A stretch of 64,000 nt of DNA. Origin: Aggregatibacter actinomycetemcomitans DSM 8324 (GTDB taxonomy: Bacteria; Pseudomonadota; Gammaproteobacteria; Enterobacterales; Pasteurellaceae). Location of the stretch: the NCBI RefSeq assembly GCF_000372365.1, contig NZ_AQUU01000005.1, positions 52,898 to 116,897 on the forward strand, read 5' to 3'. Made by a program: the position numbers and the translations under genes. The number at the start of each line of letters is the position of its first letter. The first letter of the stretch is position 1. Shown piece by piece: positions 7,791-17,801 of the stretch. Under the pieces are notes generated by a model. That model worked only from the letters and a program-made list of their open reading frames with translations, was not told the origin of the DNA and made no database searches.

Positions 7791-8615
7791 TTATTTTTGA
7801 TATAACGGAGTTGGTCCTATTTCGCCGCCAACTTGTTTACTTTCATCTTTTGGTGTGATACCGGAAGAGGAAATTTCAACACGACGGTTTGGACGCAAGC
7901 AGCTGATTAATTGGCTGGATTTAACATTGTTACAGGCTTGAACTTGGTGAGCTTCACCGTAACCAACTGCATTAATTTGAACATCAATACCTTGTTCAAT
8001 TAAACGGTTTTTAACACGATCTGCACGACGCTGGGAAAGATCCATGTTATACACTTTGGAACCTAAACGGTCGGTATAACCGGCAACTTTCACTTCCTGC
8101 GCTTTGGATTCTTTTAATTGTGCCGCCACTTTATCAACCACTTCTCTGCCTTTCACCGTTAACGTATCTTTATCGAAATCAAATAAGAAATCGGCGGTTA
8201 AAGAATAAGAAGAGTTACCGTTACAGCCATTCGGATACCAATAAAAGTTTTGTGCGTTCATGTTGGAATTGAATAAGATTTTATATTGGCACACTTTGTG
8301 CTCGCCGTTTTCACGATAGTTAAACACATAGTCCCATTCGCGAATACCGAATAAACCTTCAGCGAAGTGCGGACGACCAATCAAGTTATAAAGCTGATCT
8401 TTATTCATGCCTTTTTCAATCATACGAACATTGTCCCAGTTCGGCCAGGAACCGAATTGGCTACCGTTATGATTAAATGTAGATTTTTCAATTTGAGGCC
8501 ATACTAATTCAGAACCTTCGGCAGGAGTACCTTCTTTAGATACTTTACTTAAGTTACCACAAGCAACAAGAGTTGCCGCTGCGATTGCAGATAATAAGAA
8601 ATGTGATAATTTCAT
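7791..8615 (-). CDS. outer-membrane lipoprotein with SmpA/BamE-like and OmpA C-terminal domains
   Basis: Starting at ATG 8615 (AAGG site upstream), the protein has a lipoprotein signal (MKLSHFLLSAIAAATLVAC, lipobox LVAC, Cys 19). A SmpA/BamE-like region follows (GMNKDQLYNLIGRPHFAEG, about 67-85), then an OmpA peptidoglycan-binding domain (LFDFDKDTL, VAGYTDRLGS, LSQRRADRVKNRL, INAVGYGEA, NRRVEI). Length is 274 residues. The likely role is to tie the outer membrane to peptidoglycan. A longer frame (to 8693) would put 26 residues before the signal and is unlikely. The exact named homologue is uncertain. Confidence 0.88.
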   Translation of the reverse strand: MKLSHFLLSAIAAATLVACGNLSKVSKEGTPAEGSELVWPQIEKSTFNHNGSQFGSWPNWDNVRMIEKGMNKDQLYNLIGRPHFAEGLFGIREWDYVFNYRENGEHKVCQYKILFNSNMNAQNFYWYPNGCNGNSSYSLTADFLFDFDKDTLTVKGREVVDKVAAQLKESKAQEVKVAGYTDRLGSKVYNMDLSQRRADRVKNRLIEQGIDVQINAVGYGEAHQVQACNNVKSSQLISCLRPNRRVEISSSGITPKDESKQVGGEIGPTPLYQK

Positions 8616-8804
8616 CTGTTTTACCTTATTTTTAGGTGAGTAGAACAATCCAAAGGAACCATAGATATAATAAAAAGAAGGCTCAAAAAGCAATAGTGCA
8701 ACTTCAATTTCAGCTCCGTATGGTAATTACAAAACGGATTAAAGTAAATCCGAGTTTTCTATTTTTAATCAATCTGTATAAATAGAATCGAAAAAAATAG
8801 GATG

Positions 8805-9863
8805 TTATATCAATGTTCTTTCATTTTTCTTAAGCCAACGTAAAGCAATATTATCGGCACTTTCTTCCGCCTGTTTACCGACTTTTTGTAATAACGATTT
8901 CTTCACCGCATATTTTACGCCGATAACCGATTTCTCTTTCATCGCCTGTAATAGCAAATCATCGCTGGTCATAATCTCATCCACTAAATTTAAATTTAAT
9001 GCCTGCTGACCGAACCAATGTTCCCCTGTTGCTACTTTATCCAGATCCAAGTGCGGTCGATTCTGTGCGACAAATTGCTTGAATAACTGATGAGTTTCTT
9101 CTAATTCCTGTTGGAATTTTTGCTTTCCTTTTTCGGTATTTTCACCAAAAATCGTCATAGTGCGTTTATATTCGCCTGCCGTCATCACGTCCACATCCAC
9201 ATCATGTTTTTTTAGTAGGCGATGAACATTTGGAATCTGCGCTACCACACCGATAGAACCGATAATAGCAAACGGTGCGGATACAATTTTATCGGCAACA
9301 CAGGCCATCATATAACCGCCGCTTGCTGCTACTTTATCCACGGCAACGGTTAATCTAATGTTGCGTTGTTTCAAACGCATTAATTGAGAGGCAGCGAGCC
9401 CATAGCCATGTACAACACCGCCCGGGCTTTCCAAACATACCAAAACTTCATCAGTGGGTTTGGCAACTTGAATAATAGCGCTGATTTCCTCTCTTAACGC
9501 TGCTGTTTCCGAAGCAGAAATATCCCCTTTAAAATGTAAAACATAAAGAGTTGGCTTACGTTCTTCTGCCGGATTTTCGCCTTTTTTACGTTGCGCTTTT
9601 AATGCTTTTGCTTTCGCTTTTTCCGCTTTTTTCTCGGCTTTTTCCGCCGCTTTTAATTCGTCTTCGGTGAGATGAAAATCGCTTAATTTTTTACCATTTT
9701 CCTCAAATTCCTTGGATAAATCGGTAATCACCAATTCACCGTGCAAATGCGCTTTTTTCTGTTTAATTGCAATAATCATCGCGACCACGGCGGCGATCAC
9801 AAGTAATAGCGTGATAACTTCCAAAAGAAATACACCATAACCAATAAAAATTTCCGACCACAT
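8805..9863 (-). CDS. sohB: SohB-type inner-membrane peptidase (S49 family)
   Basis: SohB is a membrane-anchored serine protease of the SppA family. The 352-residue protein has an N-terminal membrane segment (about 10-33), a lysine-rich coiled-coil-like stretch (about 60-100, EKAEKKAEKAKAKALKAQ), then the S49 core: SPGGVVHGYG (about 146-155), the serine nucleophile in AASGGYMMACV (about 178-188) and the lysine of GEYKRT (about 226-231) expected as general base. The start has a GAAGGA site. It is monocistronic and divergent from azoR. Confidence 0.93.
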   Translation of the reverse strand: MWSEIFIGYGVFLLEVITLLLVIAAVVAMIIAIKQKKAHLHGELVITDLSKEFEENGKKLSDFHLTEDELKAAEKAEKKAEKAKAKALKAQRKKGENPAEERKPTLYVLHFKGDISASETAALREEISAIIQVAKPTDEVLVCLESPGGVVHGYGLAASQLMRLKQRNIRLTVAVDKVAASGGYMMACVADKIVSAPFAIIGSIGVVAQIPNVHRLLKKHDVDVDVMTAGEYKRTMTIFGENTEKGKQKFQQELEETHQLFKQFVAQNRPHLDLDKVATGEHWFGQQALNLNLVDEIMTSDDLLLQAMKEKSVIGVKYAVKKSLLQKVGKQAEESADNIALRWLKKNERTLI

Positions 9864-10055
9864 AATTTTTCCTTCATATTATTAACAAGAGACCAGATTA
9901 TAGGAGAAGCCTTTCCTTAAAGCTACTTTATCTCTCAAATAAATCGGATTATTAACCCATCGTTAATAGTGCTTTTCAAAAGAAAAGCCTTTATTTAAAA
10001 AAAACATTCGTTAAAATGACCGCACTTTTCACTCATTCATTTAGGAAGGAACAAA

Positions 10056-10646
10056 ATGAACAACGTTCTTGTATTAAAATCCAGTATTCTGGCAGACAGT
10101 TCACAAACCAATCAATTATCTGATTATTTGGAAAGCAAGCTTACAGGCAAAAATATCGCCGTGCGCGATCTTGCAGTAAATCAACTTCCCCACTTTGGTG
10201 CCACTGCCACAACCGCCCTACGCGGTCAACCGACGACAGCGGAAGAAAACGCATTATTGGCGTTATCTGATGAATTAGTCGCCGAAATTAAAAACGCAAA
10301 CACCATTATCATCAATGCACCGATGTATAATTTTAATATCCCTACCCAATTAAAAAGCTATTTTGATTTCATTGCACGCCCTCGCGTAACATTTCAATAT
10401 ACGGAGGAAGGCCCTGAAGGATTATTAACAGGCAAAAAAGCCGTGGTATTAGCTGTATTCGGCGGGTTCCACCAAAATCAATCTTCCGATATCGTCACGG
10501 CATACTTAAAAATGATTTTAGGTTTCGTGGGTATTACCGATGTGCAATTCGTGTATGCAGAAGGCATTGGTTTTGGTCCTGAAGCGGTTGAAAAAGCACA
10601 AGCGCAAGCGAAAGCAGAAATAGATAAAATTGTGGCCGCACTTTAA
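10056..10646 (+). CDS. azoR: FMN-dependent NADH-azoreductase
   Basis: This flavodoxin-fold enzyme reduces azo compounds and quinones with NADH. The 196-residue protein has the N-terminal FMN loop [15 protein letters not shown] (about 7-21), [17 protein letters not shown] (about 91-107) with the FMN-contacting MYNF, and [10 protein letters not shown] (about 137-146), as in E. coli AzoR. ATG 10056 has a GGAAGGA site. A hairpin terminator follows. Confidence 0.93.
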   Translation: MNNVLVLKSSILADSSQTNQLSDYLESKLTGKNIAVRDLAVNQLPHFGATATTALRGQPTTAEENALLALSDELVAEIKNANTIIINAPMYNFNIPTQLKSYFDFIARPRVTFQYTEEGPEGLLTGKKAVVLAVFGGFHQNQSSDIVTAYLKMILGFVGITDVQFVYAEGIGFGPEAVEKAQAQAKAEIDKIVAAL

Positions 10647-10668
10647 TCTCATAAATCTCATAAGAAAC

Positions 10669-10697
10669 AAAAAAGCACCTCTAAGGTGCTTTTTTCA
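10669..10697 (+). terminator. azoR terminator
   Basis: AAAAAAGCACCT and AGGTGCTTTTTT form a stem with a CTA loop, 23 bases after the azoR stop, ending in a T-run. Confidence 0.85.
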
Positions 10698-10748
10698 TTT
10701 AAAGTGCAGTTACAAATAAAGTGCGGTCATAAAAAACAACATTTTTTA

Positions 10749-12086
10749 TTAATGCAACTTTAATGATGGGCGTAGGAAACGATTCAAATGCCCTACCACA
10801 ATAATCAAACCGGTTTTAAAACAACCGTGTAGCGCCGCCTGGTGCATACGATAAAGCGAAACATATACCCATTGCGCGATTTTCCCTTCAATGGTCATCG
10901 AAGAACCACCCGTGATTTTACCGCTTAAGGCACCAAAAGCGGTGAATTCCGATAAGGAAACCAACGATCCTTTATCATTATATTCAAAGTCTTTTAACGG
11001 CTTATTATCAAATAAAGCAACCATATTTTTCGCACATAAACTTGCCATTTGATGGGCTGCCTGCGCCTTAGGCGGAACCGGTTTTCCATCGTCTTGCATC
11101 AAGAAACAACAGTCCCCCATAGCAAAAATCGTACTATCGTTTGTAGTTTGTAATGTCTTCTTCACAACGAGTTGATTGATGCGGTTAATTTCCAAACCAT
11201 CGAAATTTTTTGTAATAGCTGACGTGCGAATGCCTGCCGACCACACGATTAAATCTGCAGGAATTAACTGACCATCTTTTGTCACCAATTGTTTTTTCTT
11301 AGCTTCAACAATCATCGTATTAGTCTTTACATCCACGCCGAGTTTACGTAATTCTTCCGTGGCATCATTAGAAATACGCTCCGGCAAGGCTGGCAGAATA
11401 CGCGGACCGGCTTCTACCAAGGTGACTTTTAAACGGCTACTGTCAATTTGACCGTATCCATAAGAAGACAAATGCTCTGCCGCATTATAAAGTTCGGCGG
11501 AAAGCTCCACGCCCGTTGCACCCGCGCCAACAATGGCAATATTAATATGCCCGTCTTCTACTAATTGTTGTTTACTCTCTTCCTCACCAATATCGTCCAG
11601 GGCTTGATTTTCACGGAATTTAAGGAACAGCTCCAACATTTTGTGTTGGAAGCGCATGGCTTGTGACGGGTTATCTAAGAAAATACAGTTTTCTGCCACA
11701 CCTTTAGTATTGAAATCGTTGGATTTACTGCCGATGGCAATGACTAAATAATCATAAGGAATGCGACGGGAAACCACGATCATATCGCCGTCTTCACCGT
11801 AAACCGGGGCAAGTTCTACATATTTATGCTGACGATTTAAGCCAACCATGGAGCCTTGCTCAAAATTGAAATGATGATTGCAGGCATGGGCACGATAACT
11901 CAAAGCTTCTACGCCGTCATCTAATGCGCCTGTTGCCAATTCATGCAATAACGGTTTCCATAAATGGGTTTGGTTGCGATCAATTAAAGTGACATTGGCG
12001 CGTTTTTTGCGTCCAAGTTTGTTGCCTAAGTGGGTGGCAAGTTCTAACCCGCCGGCGCCACCACCGACAATAACGATGTTTTTCAT
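10749..12086 (-). CDS. ndh: type II NADH:quinone oxidoreductase
   Basis: Ndh-2 oxidises NADH and feeds quinone without pumping protons, at the inner face of the cytoplasmic membrane. The 445-residue protein has the FAD motif [18 protein letters not shown] (3-20), the second Rossmann motif [18 protein letters not shown] (about 182-199) for NADH, and FAMGDC (about 320-325), plus the quinone-side region [14 protein letters not shown] 12086 has GAGG upstream. It lies upstream on the chromosome from glpD, the other membrane flavin dehydrogenase here, but the glpD terminator separates them. Confidence 0.96.
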   Translation of the reverse strand: MKNIVIVGGGAGGLELATHLGNKLGRKKRANVTLIDRNQTHLWKPLLHELATGALDDGVEALSYRAHACNHHFNFEQGSMVGLNRQHKYVELAPVYGEDGDMIVVSRRIPYDYLVIAIGSKSNDFNTKGVAENCIFLDNPSQAMRFQHKMLELFLKFRENQALDDIGEEESKQQLVEDGHINIAIVGAGATGVELSAELYNAAEHLSSYGYGQIDSSRLKVTLVEAGPRILPALPERISNDATEELRKLGVDVKTNTMIVEAKKKQLVTKDGQLIPADLIVWSAGIRTSAITKNFDGLEINRINQLVVKKTLQTTNDSTIFAMGDCCFLMQDDGKPVPPKAQAAHQMASLCAKNMVALFDNKPLKDFEYNDKGSLVSLSEFTAFGALSGKITGGSSMTIEGKIAQWVYVSLYRMHQAALHGCFKTGLIIVVGHLNRFLRPSLKLH

Positions 12087-12215
12087 AACTACCTCTAAAC
12101 TAAATAAAAAAATTGCAAAATTTAATTAACAATATTTTAACACCAATTTATTATTTTTGCTTAGGGTTGATTTGTAAAAAAGGAAAATACTTCGTTACCG
12201 TTATGTAAATACAAA

Positions 12216-12242
12216 AAAAGGCAACATAAAATTGCCTTTAAG
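12216..12242 (-). terminator. glpD terminator
   Basis: In the minus-strand RNA, AAAGGCAA (12239-12232) pairs with TTGCCTTT (12224-12217) and is followed by a T-run. It lies about 22 bases after the glpD stop. Confidence 0.8.
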
Positions 12243-12262
12243 AGCTCATTGAATATTCTTGA

Positions 12263-13852
12263 CTAGACTTGCGGCATATAATCCACAAGCAAACAGTGTT
12301 TCGCAATGTTTAAGAATTTTTCTGTTTGTTCTTTTTCCCATTGCGCATCTTTGCCTAATTCTTTCGCCAGAATATTTGCCACTTTCGCAGCACTGTCCAT
12401 CGCCGCACGGGCATCAAGGAACAACAAACGCACACGGCGGGCAAGGACATCTTCCACAGATTGCGCCATTTCCTGACGTGCCGCCCAAACCACTTCGGCA
12501 ATGGTATTCGGATGACGCGGATGAATTTTTTCTGTCATTGCCGGATTTTCCGCTTCCAAGGCTTTAATTGCCGGGATGTCGGCACCGTAAATGTATAAGT
12601 GATTTTTCAAATCTACCTGTTCCGCCGGAATTTTACCGTGAATCGCTAACTTCGTGGTGACACAGGCTTTTTTCGCTAATTGCGGATGCACTTTCAAAGC
12701 TTCATCCACCGTATCTTCCGACATTTGACGATAGGTCGTCCATTTACCGCCGGTAATAGTAACCAAACCGCTATCGCTGACCACAACTTTGTGGCTACGG
12801 GATACTTCTTTCGTGCTTTGACCGGCTTTTTCCGGCGCCGCTAACGGACGTAAACCGGCAAAAATACTCAACACATCATCACGGGTCGGTTTCTTGGTGA
12901 GGTATTGACCTGCCGTATCCAAAATAAATTGAATTTCCTGTTCCAACGCAACAGGTTCGTAAGACGGTTCTTTCACCAGCGTATCCGTTGTTCCTACTAC
13001 CAATCTTTCATGCCATGGCACCGCGAATAAAACACGACCGTCGGAAGTTTTCGGAATCATTAACGCGTCATCGCTCGGTAAGAAGGATTTATCCAACACC
13101 AAATGCACCCCTTGGCTTGGCACCACGAATTTTTTATCGGTACCGTGATCCATGGATAACACCTCATTCATGAATACACCGGTGGCGTTAATCACTGCCG
13201 TACCATGCACGCTATATTGTTCGCCGTTTAATTCATCGGTAAATTTAACGCCGTTGATTTTACCTTGCCCGTCCTTTAACAACTCAGTCACTTTCGCATA
13301 ATTAAGCACGGTACCGCCTTGTTCAACCACGGTTTGCGCGATATTTATCGCCAAGCGGGAATCGTCAAACTGACCGTCTTTATATACCACGCCGTTTTTC
13401 AAGTCCGTTCCGTTTAAGGTTGGTAAACGCTGCATCGTGGTGTCTTTATTAATCGCGATGGTTTTACCCAAACTTAAATCGCCGGACAAATAATCATACA
13501 ACCCCAACCCGACACGGTATTTCACGCTGTCGATAAAATTATAGTTAGGAATAATAAAATTCTGATTTTTGAACAGGTGGGACGCGTTTTTTGCTAAACG
13601 ACCACGTTCACGCAACGCCTCTTTCACTAACGCCACATCGCCGGCCGCCAAATAACGCACGCCGCCGTGAACTAATTTGGTACTACGGCTTGAAGTCCCT
13701 TTTGCAAAGTCATAACCTTCCAACAACAAGGTTTTATAGCCACGAGATGCGGCATCTAAAGCAATCCCTAAACCGCTGGCGCCACCACCGATGACAATAA
13801 AATCCCATTTATCCGTACTCGTTACTTTCTCAAGTTCAATATTTCTTTGCAT
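12263..13852 (-). CDS. glpD: FAD-dependent glycerol-3-phosphate dehydrogenase
   Basis: The enzyme oxidises sn-glycerol 3-phosphate to dihydroxyacetone phosphate and passes electrons to quinone at the inner membrane. It has the FAD motif FIVIGGGASGLGIALDAASR (about 17-36), the family signature GTSSRSTKLVHGGVRYL (about 50-66), and TITGGKWTTYR (about 379-389) near the C-terminal domain. I start it at ATG 13852, which has GAGGTGG upstream and gives 529 residues; ATGs at 13885 and 13915 lack such sites. A near-perfect CRP site lies 119 bases upstream. H. influenzae is better known for the anaerobic GlpABC enzyme, so an aerobic-type gene here is notable. Confidence 0.93.
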   Translation of the reverse strand: MQRNIELEKVTSTDKWDFIVIGGGASGLGIALDAASRGYKTLLLEGYDFAKGTSSRSTKLVHGGVRYLAAGDVALVKEALRERGRLAKNASHLFKNQNFIIPNYNFIDSVKYRVGLGLYDYLSGDLSLGKTIAINKDTTMQRLPTLNGTDLKNGVVYKDGQFDDSRLAINIAQTVVEQGGTVLNYAKVTELLKDGQGKINGVKFTDELNGEQYSVHGTAVINATGVFMNEVLSMDHGTDKKFVVPSQGVHLVLDKSFLPSDDALMIPKTSDGRVLFAVPWHERLVVGTTDTLVKEPSYEPVALEQEIQFILDTAGQYLTKKPTRDDVLSIFAGLRPLAAPEKAGQSTKEVSRSHKVVVSDSGLVTITGGKWTTYRQMSEDTVDEALKVHPQLAKKACVTTKLAIHGKIPAEQVDLKNHLYIYGADIPAIKALEAENPAMTEKIHPRHPNTIAEVVWAARQEMAQSVEDVLARRVRLLFLDARAAMDSAAKVANILAKELGKDAQWEKEQTEKFLNIAKHCLLVDYMPQV

Positions 13853-13970
13853 TTTCCACCTCGAATTTGATATAAATCTGTTCATTTTTAAATCTAAATG
13901 TTCGTTTATGCTCATTTTATCATAGCAAACGAAATCAAAGGAAACAAAGACGCGGACAATTTTCGAATAT

Positions 13971-13986
13971 TGTGATCATGATCACG
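13971..13986. promoter_or_regulatory. CRP-cAMP binding site upstream of glpD
   Basis: TGTGA TCATGA TCACG matches TGTGA-N6-TCACA at 9 of 10 half-site bases and is itself symmetrical. It lies 119 bases before the glpD start, fitting catabolite control of glycerol use. Confidence 0.75.
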
Positions 13987-14121
13987 CTTAACACTATGCA
14001 CAATTCAGATAGTGGATTTAGTTTTCAGTTTAATGAAAAATTTGGGAGAGAATAGCATGCCAACGTATTGACTAAACACGCCTAGGGAGAATAAGAAACA
14101 CTGAGGAAAACCACCGCACTT

Positions 14122-14970
14122 TTAACTCAAAAACTCCAATCCGAACTGATACAACTGATTTTTCTTATAGCCGTAAAGCTCCGCCACAATGGCGGCGGCT
14201 TTTTTTAACGGCAATTCGCGACTGATGAGTTCAAGGGCTTTGATGGCTTGCGGTGAGATTTCTTCGGCGTTTTCTTCTTTAGTTTTGCCTTCGACAATTA
14301 CCACCATTTCGCCTTTGGTACGATTGGGTTCTTCTTGCAGCCAAGCCAGCAAATCCGCCAAATGATCGCCATGAATGGTTTCCCAGGTTTTGGTAATTTC
14401 GCGCGCTAAAACCACATAACGCTCGCCACCGAACACCGTTTGCATATCCGTAAGGCTGTCTAAAATGCGGTGGGTGGATTCGTAGAAGATTAAAGTGCGG
14501 TCTTCTTCGGCGACGTTTTTCAGTTTGTCCAAACGGGCTTTACTTTTCGCCGGTAAAAAACCTTCAAAGCAAAAACGATCGGAAGCAATGCCGGAAGCGC
14601 ATAAAGCGGTAATTGCCGCGCAAGCGCCGGGCAGCGGCACAACCTGAATGTCCGCCTGACGACATTGACGCACTAAGTGAAATCCAGGATCGCTGATAAG
14701 CGGTGTCCCCGCGTCGGAAATTAACGCGATGTTGATGCCTTGTGACAACTTTTCCACCAGGGCACCCGCTTTTTGTTGTTCGTTATGATCATGTAAGGCA
14801 AAAAATGGCCTTTTAATGCCATAATGGCTTAATAATAATCCGCTGTGACGGGTGTCTTCCGCCGCAATTAAATCCACCTTTTGGAAGGTGTCTAACGCCC
14901 GTTGGGTGATGTCCTGCAAATTGCCGATAGGGGTGGCGACGATGTATAAAATTCCTTTTGAATTGCTCAT
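14122..14970 (-). CDS. rsmI: 16S rRNA (cytidine-1402 2'-O)-methyltransferase
   Basis: RsmI methylates the ribose of C1402 in the decoding centre of 16S rRNA, using S-adenosylmethionine. The 282-residue protein has the tetrapyrrole-methylase-fold signatures [15 protein letters not shown] (8-22), AAEDTRHSG (about 36-44), [15 protein letters not shown] (about 81-95) and FYESTHRI (about 163-170). It is divergent from lpoA, the conserved partner arrangement in gamma-proteobacteria. Confidence 0.96.
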   Translation of the reverse strand: MSNSKGILYIVATPIGNLQDITQRALDTFQKVDLIAAEDTRHSGLLLSHYGIKRPFFALHDHNEQQKAGALVEKLSQGINIALISDAGTPLISDPGFHLVRQCRQADIQVVPLPGACAAITALCASGIASDRFCFEGFLPAKSKARLDKLKNVAEEDRTLIFYESTHRILDSLTDMQTVFGGERYVVLAREITKTWETIHGDHLADLLAWLQEEPNRTKGEMVVIVEGKTKEENAEEISPQAIKALELISRELPLKKAAAIVAELYGYKKNQLYQFGLEFLS

Positions 14971-15046
14971 TTCGTGCTTCTTTTATTTGCTTTTAGTTGG
15001 TGAGATAAGTAAGATCGCTCCGATTATTTAAACCAATGGAGTAATT

Positions 15047-16771
15047 ATGCCTATTCTATTACAACTACAACGCATTAATTTAAAAAATCGATTAATGCCC
15101 TTTTTATTTACGCTCTTTTTAGCCGGTTGTACGACGAATTTCTTCGGCAGCAGCTTCACCGGCGAGCTAAAAAAAGATGCGAATGCGAGCTCCGAATTTT
15201 ACATGAACAAAATCGGACAAACACAAGATATTGAAGATCAGCAAACCTATAAACTTTTAGCTGCACGCGTTTTAGTTACCGAAAATAAAGTGGCGCAAGC
15301 GCAATCTTTATTAAATGAATTGACCGAGTTAAATCCGGAACAATTATTGGATAAAACGTTGATTGATGCCGATATTGCGGCAGTGAAAGGTCAAAATAAC
15401 GAAGCGGAAAACTTACTCAAAGGCATTGATTTAACCCAATTAAGCTCCTCTCAGGTCGGGCGTTATTACGCAGTGAAAGCCCGTGTTGCAGAAAACCAAA
15501 ATGCCATTATTGATGCGGTGAAAGCGCGCATTGAAATGGATCATGTGTTGAGCGACATACAAAGAAAACAGGAAAATAATGACCGCACTTGGGCGTTATT
15601 ACGTCGTACTAATCGTGGTTTAATCCACAATACGTCCGATGAAGGCAATTTGGCGTTAGCCGGTTGGTTGGCACTAGCCCGCGCCTATAACGATAACTTA
15701 AATCAAGCGACTCAATTAAGTCAGGCATTACAAAGCTGGAAGTCATCCTATCCGAACCACTCCGCCGCCTATTTATTCCCAACCGAGTTACAAGGTTTAT
15801 TTAACTTCCAACAAACTGCCCTTTCACAAATCGGTTTGCTTTTACCGTTAAGCGGTAACGGTCAGGTTTTGGGCAATACCATCAAATCCGGTTTTGATGC
15901 GGCAAAAGGCGAAGATACCACCATTCAGGTGCAGGTGTACGACACCGTAGCCACCCCGATGAACGAAATCATCGAACAAGCCAGACAAGCAGGCGTACGC
16001 GCCCTTATCGGTCCGTTATTGAAACAAAACGTAGATGTTATTTTGAACAATCCGTCCGCTATTCAGGGTTTAGATGTGCTTGCATTGAATTCTACCCCGA
16101 ATGCCCGCGCTATCGGTCAGGTTTGTTACTATGGTTTATCGCCTGAAGACGAAGCGGAATCCGCCGCCAACAAAATGTGGCGTGACGGCATTCGCGAACC
16201 GATGGTCGCGGTGCCGCAAAATGATTTAGGACAACGCACCGCAACCGCATTTAATGTGCGTTGGCAACAATTAGCCGGCACCGATGCAAATATCAAATAT
16301 TACAACCAAGCCGGTGATGTCGGCGTTGCGCTCCAAGGACAAAGCGTACAAGGGCTTTATATCGTTGCGAAAAGTGAAGAATTATCCGACTTGAAAAGCG
16401 TGATTGATAACAGCGGCAACAACATTAAATTGTACGCCAGCTCACGCAGCAACTCTTCCAATAACGGTCCGGAATACCGTTTATTGATGAACGGACTGCA
16501 ATTCAGCGATATTCCATTCTTTAAAGATACGGATTCCGCGCAATATCAAAAAGTGGCGACCGAAACCAATAACGATTATTCCTTAATGCGTTTATATGCG
16601 ATGGGTGCTGATTCCTGGTTATTAATCAACCACTTCAATGAACTTCGCCAAGTGCCGGGCTATAACATTGACGGTTTAACCGGTAAATTAAGCGCCGGTC
16701 CGAATTGCAATATCGAACGTGATATGACCTGGTTCCAATACCAAAACGGCGGTATTCAGGTATTGAATTAA
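15047..16771 (+). CDS. lpoA: LpoA, lipoprotein activator of penicillin-binding protein 1A
   Basis: LpoA spans the periplasm from the outer membrane and stimulates the transpeptidase of PBP1A. The 574-residue protein has a lipoprotein signal (lipobox LAGC, Cys 28), an N-terminal TPR-like helical domain with many A/L/E repeats (about 40-240), and a C-terminal periplasmic-binding-protein-like domain beginning QIGLLLPLSGNGQVLGNTIK (about 263-282). The GGAG site precedes ATG 15047. It starts a run with yraN, diaA and dolP in the order seen in H. influenzae. Confidence 0.95.
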   Translation: MPILLQLQRINLKNRLMPFLFTLFLAGCTTNFFGSSFTGELKKDANASSEFYMNKIGQTQDIEDQQTYKLLAARVLVTENKVAQAQSLLNELTELNPEQLLDKTLIDADIAAVKGQNNEAENLLKGIDLTQLSSSQVGRYYAVKARVAENQNAIIDAVKARIEMDHVLSDIQRKQENNDRTWALLRRTNRGLIHNTSDEGNLALAGWLALARAYNDNLNQATQLSQALQSWKSSYPNHSAAYLFPTELQGLFNFQQTALSQIGLLLPLSGNGQVLGNTIKSGFDAAKGEDTTIQVQVYDTVATPMNEIIEQARQAGVRALIGPLLKQNVDVILNNPSAIQGLDVLALNSTPNARAIGQVCYYGLSPEDEAESAANKMWRDGIREPMVAVPQNDLGQRTATAFNVRWQQLAGTDANIKYYNQAGDVGVALQGQSVQGLYIVAKSEELSDLKSVIDNSGNNIKLYASSRSNSSNNGPEYRLLMNGLQFSDIPFFKDTDSAQYQKVATETNNDYSLMRLYAMGADSWLLINHFNELRQVPGYNIDGLTGKLSAGPNCNIERDMTWFQYQNGGIQVLN

Positions 16772-16780
16772 GTGGAACCG

Positions 16781-17140
16781 ATGTTATCACCAAAACGTCA
16801 ACAAGGGGCGAGATTTGAACAAAAAGCTCGCCTCTTTTTAGAATCTAAAGGCATGAAATTTCTCGCCGCCAACCAAAATTTCAAGTGCGGCGAACTGGAT
16901 TTAATTATGTTGGAACAAAATACCATCGTATTTGTGGAAGTGCGCCAACGTAAAAATGATCATTTTGGCTCTGCCGTGGAAAGCGTAGATTGGCAAAAGC
17001 AACAACGCTGGCTGAATGCGGCAGCACTTTGGCTGGCACAACGGGAACAAAGTTTAGAAGACACCGATTGCCGTTTCGATTTGGTCGCGTTTGGTAAAAC
17101 CGATCAAGACATTCAATGGATCTCCAACTTTCTTGATTAA
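16781..17140 (+). CDS. yraN: YraN family (UPF0102) nuclease-like protein
   Basis: The family has a restriction-endonuclease-like fold. The sequence shows GELDLIM and VFVEVRQRK (about 37-61), the D...ExK arrangement of that fold. Its role is not established. I prefer ATG 16781 (119 residues, [14 protein letters not shown]) because it matches the family start; a GTG at 16772 directly after the lpoA stop is possible. It is tightly packed behind lpoA. Confidence 0.88.
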   Translation: MLSPKRQQGARFEQKARLFLESKGMKFLAANQNFKCGELDLIMLEQNTIVFVEVRQRKNDHFGSAVESVDWQKQQRWLNAAALWLAQREQSLEDTDCRFDLVAFGKTDQDIQWISNFLD

Positions 17141-17152
17141 TATTCTTTCACT

Positions 17153-17737
17153 ATGCAAAACAAACTCAATGATTTATATGAGGAAAATATTAAAACTCAT
17201 ATTTATTCAAAAAGCCTGCTCAGCGCACAAATCGTCGAAGCGACGCAACACCTGATTGCCTGCCTGTTGCGTGGTAATAAAGTCATTGTCTGCGGTGACG
17301 GTCGTTCTTACATTAATGCGCAATGTCTGGTGGCGAATTTGCTTAACCGTTATGATCTAAAACGTCCGAGTTTTCCTTCCGTGTTATTGAGCCTGGATAG
17401 TGCGGTCGGTTCCACTTTCGTTTCCGACAATACGCTGGAAAAACTGTATCAACACCAATTCAGCGCCATCGCGCGGTCCGGCGATATTTTGGTGGCATTC
17501 GCACCTTTAGGAAATGAAAAAAATGTGCTCAATACAATTACACATGCCGTGAACAAAGAGATTAATGTGATTGTCTTAACGGGTAACAGTAACGATCATA
17601 TTCAGGGAATTTTGACAGACAAAGATTTACAAATCGCCGTACCGAGCAGTAAGGAAAGTCGCATACTGGAGAACCATTTATTCATTATTAACAGTATGTG
17701 TGAACTCATTGATTTTCAATTATTTTCACATTCGTAA
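17153..17737 (+). CDS. diaA: DnaA initiator-associating protein DiaA
   Basis: DiaA is a SIS-domain protein that binds DnaA and helps assemble initiation complexes at oriC. The 194-residue protein has the SIS features NKVIVCGDGRS (about 41-51, where sugar isomerases have a phosphate loop), ARSGDILVAFAPLGNEKN (about 111-128) and AVPSSKESRILENHLFIINS (about 162-181). It also resembles the phosphoheptose isomerase GmhA; the yraN-diaA-dolP context favours DiaA. No strong ribosome site is visible, suggesting coupling to yraN 12 bases upstream. Confidence 0.88.
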   Translation: MQNKLNDLYEENIKTHIYSKSLLSAQIVEATQHLIACLLRGNKVIVCGDGRSYINAQCLVANLLNRYDLKRPSFPSVLLSLDSAVGSTFVSDNTLEKLYQHQFSAIARSGDILVAFAPLGNEKNVLNTITHAVNKEINVIVLTGNSNDHIQGILTDKDLQIAVPSSKESRILENHLFIINSMCELIDFQLFSHS

Positions 17738-17801
17738 CTTGACAAAATCGGACGTTTCACGCCACACTAGCGCCCGGTTGTTACACATAAAGGAGATGAC
17801 C

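Noticed and set aside
8616-8693. Longer N-terminus for the OmpA-like lipoprotein
   Set aside because: It would place 26 residues before a complete lipoprotein signal and lacks a ribosome site.
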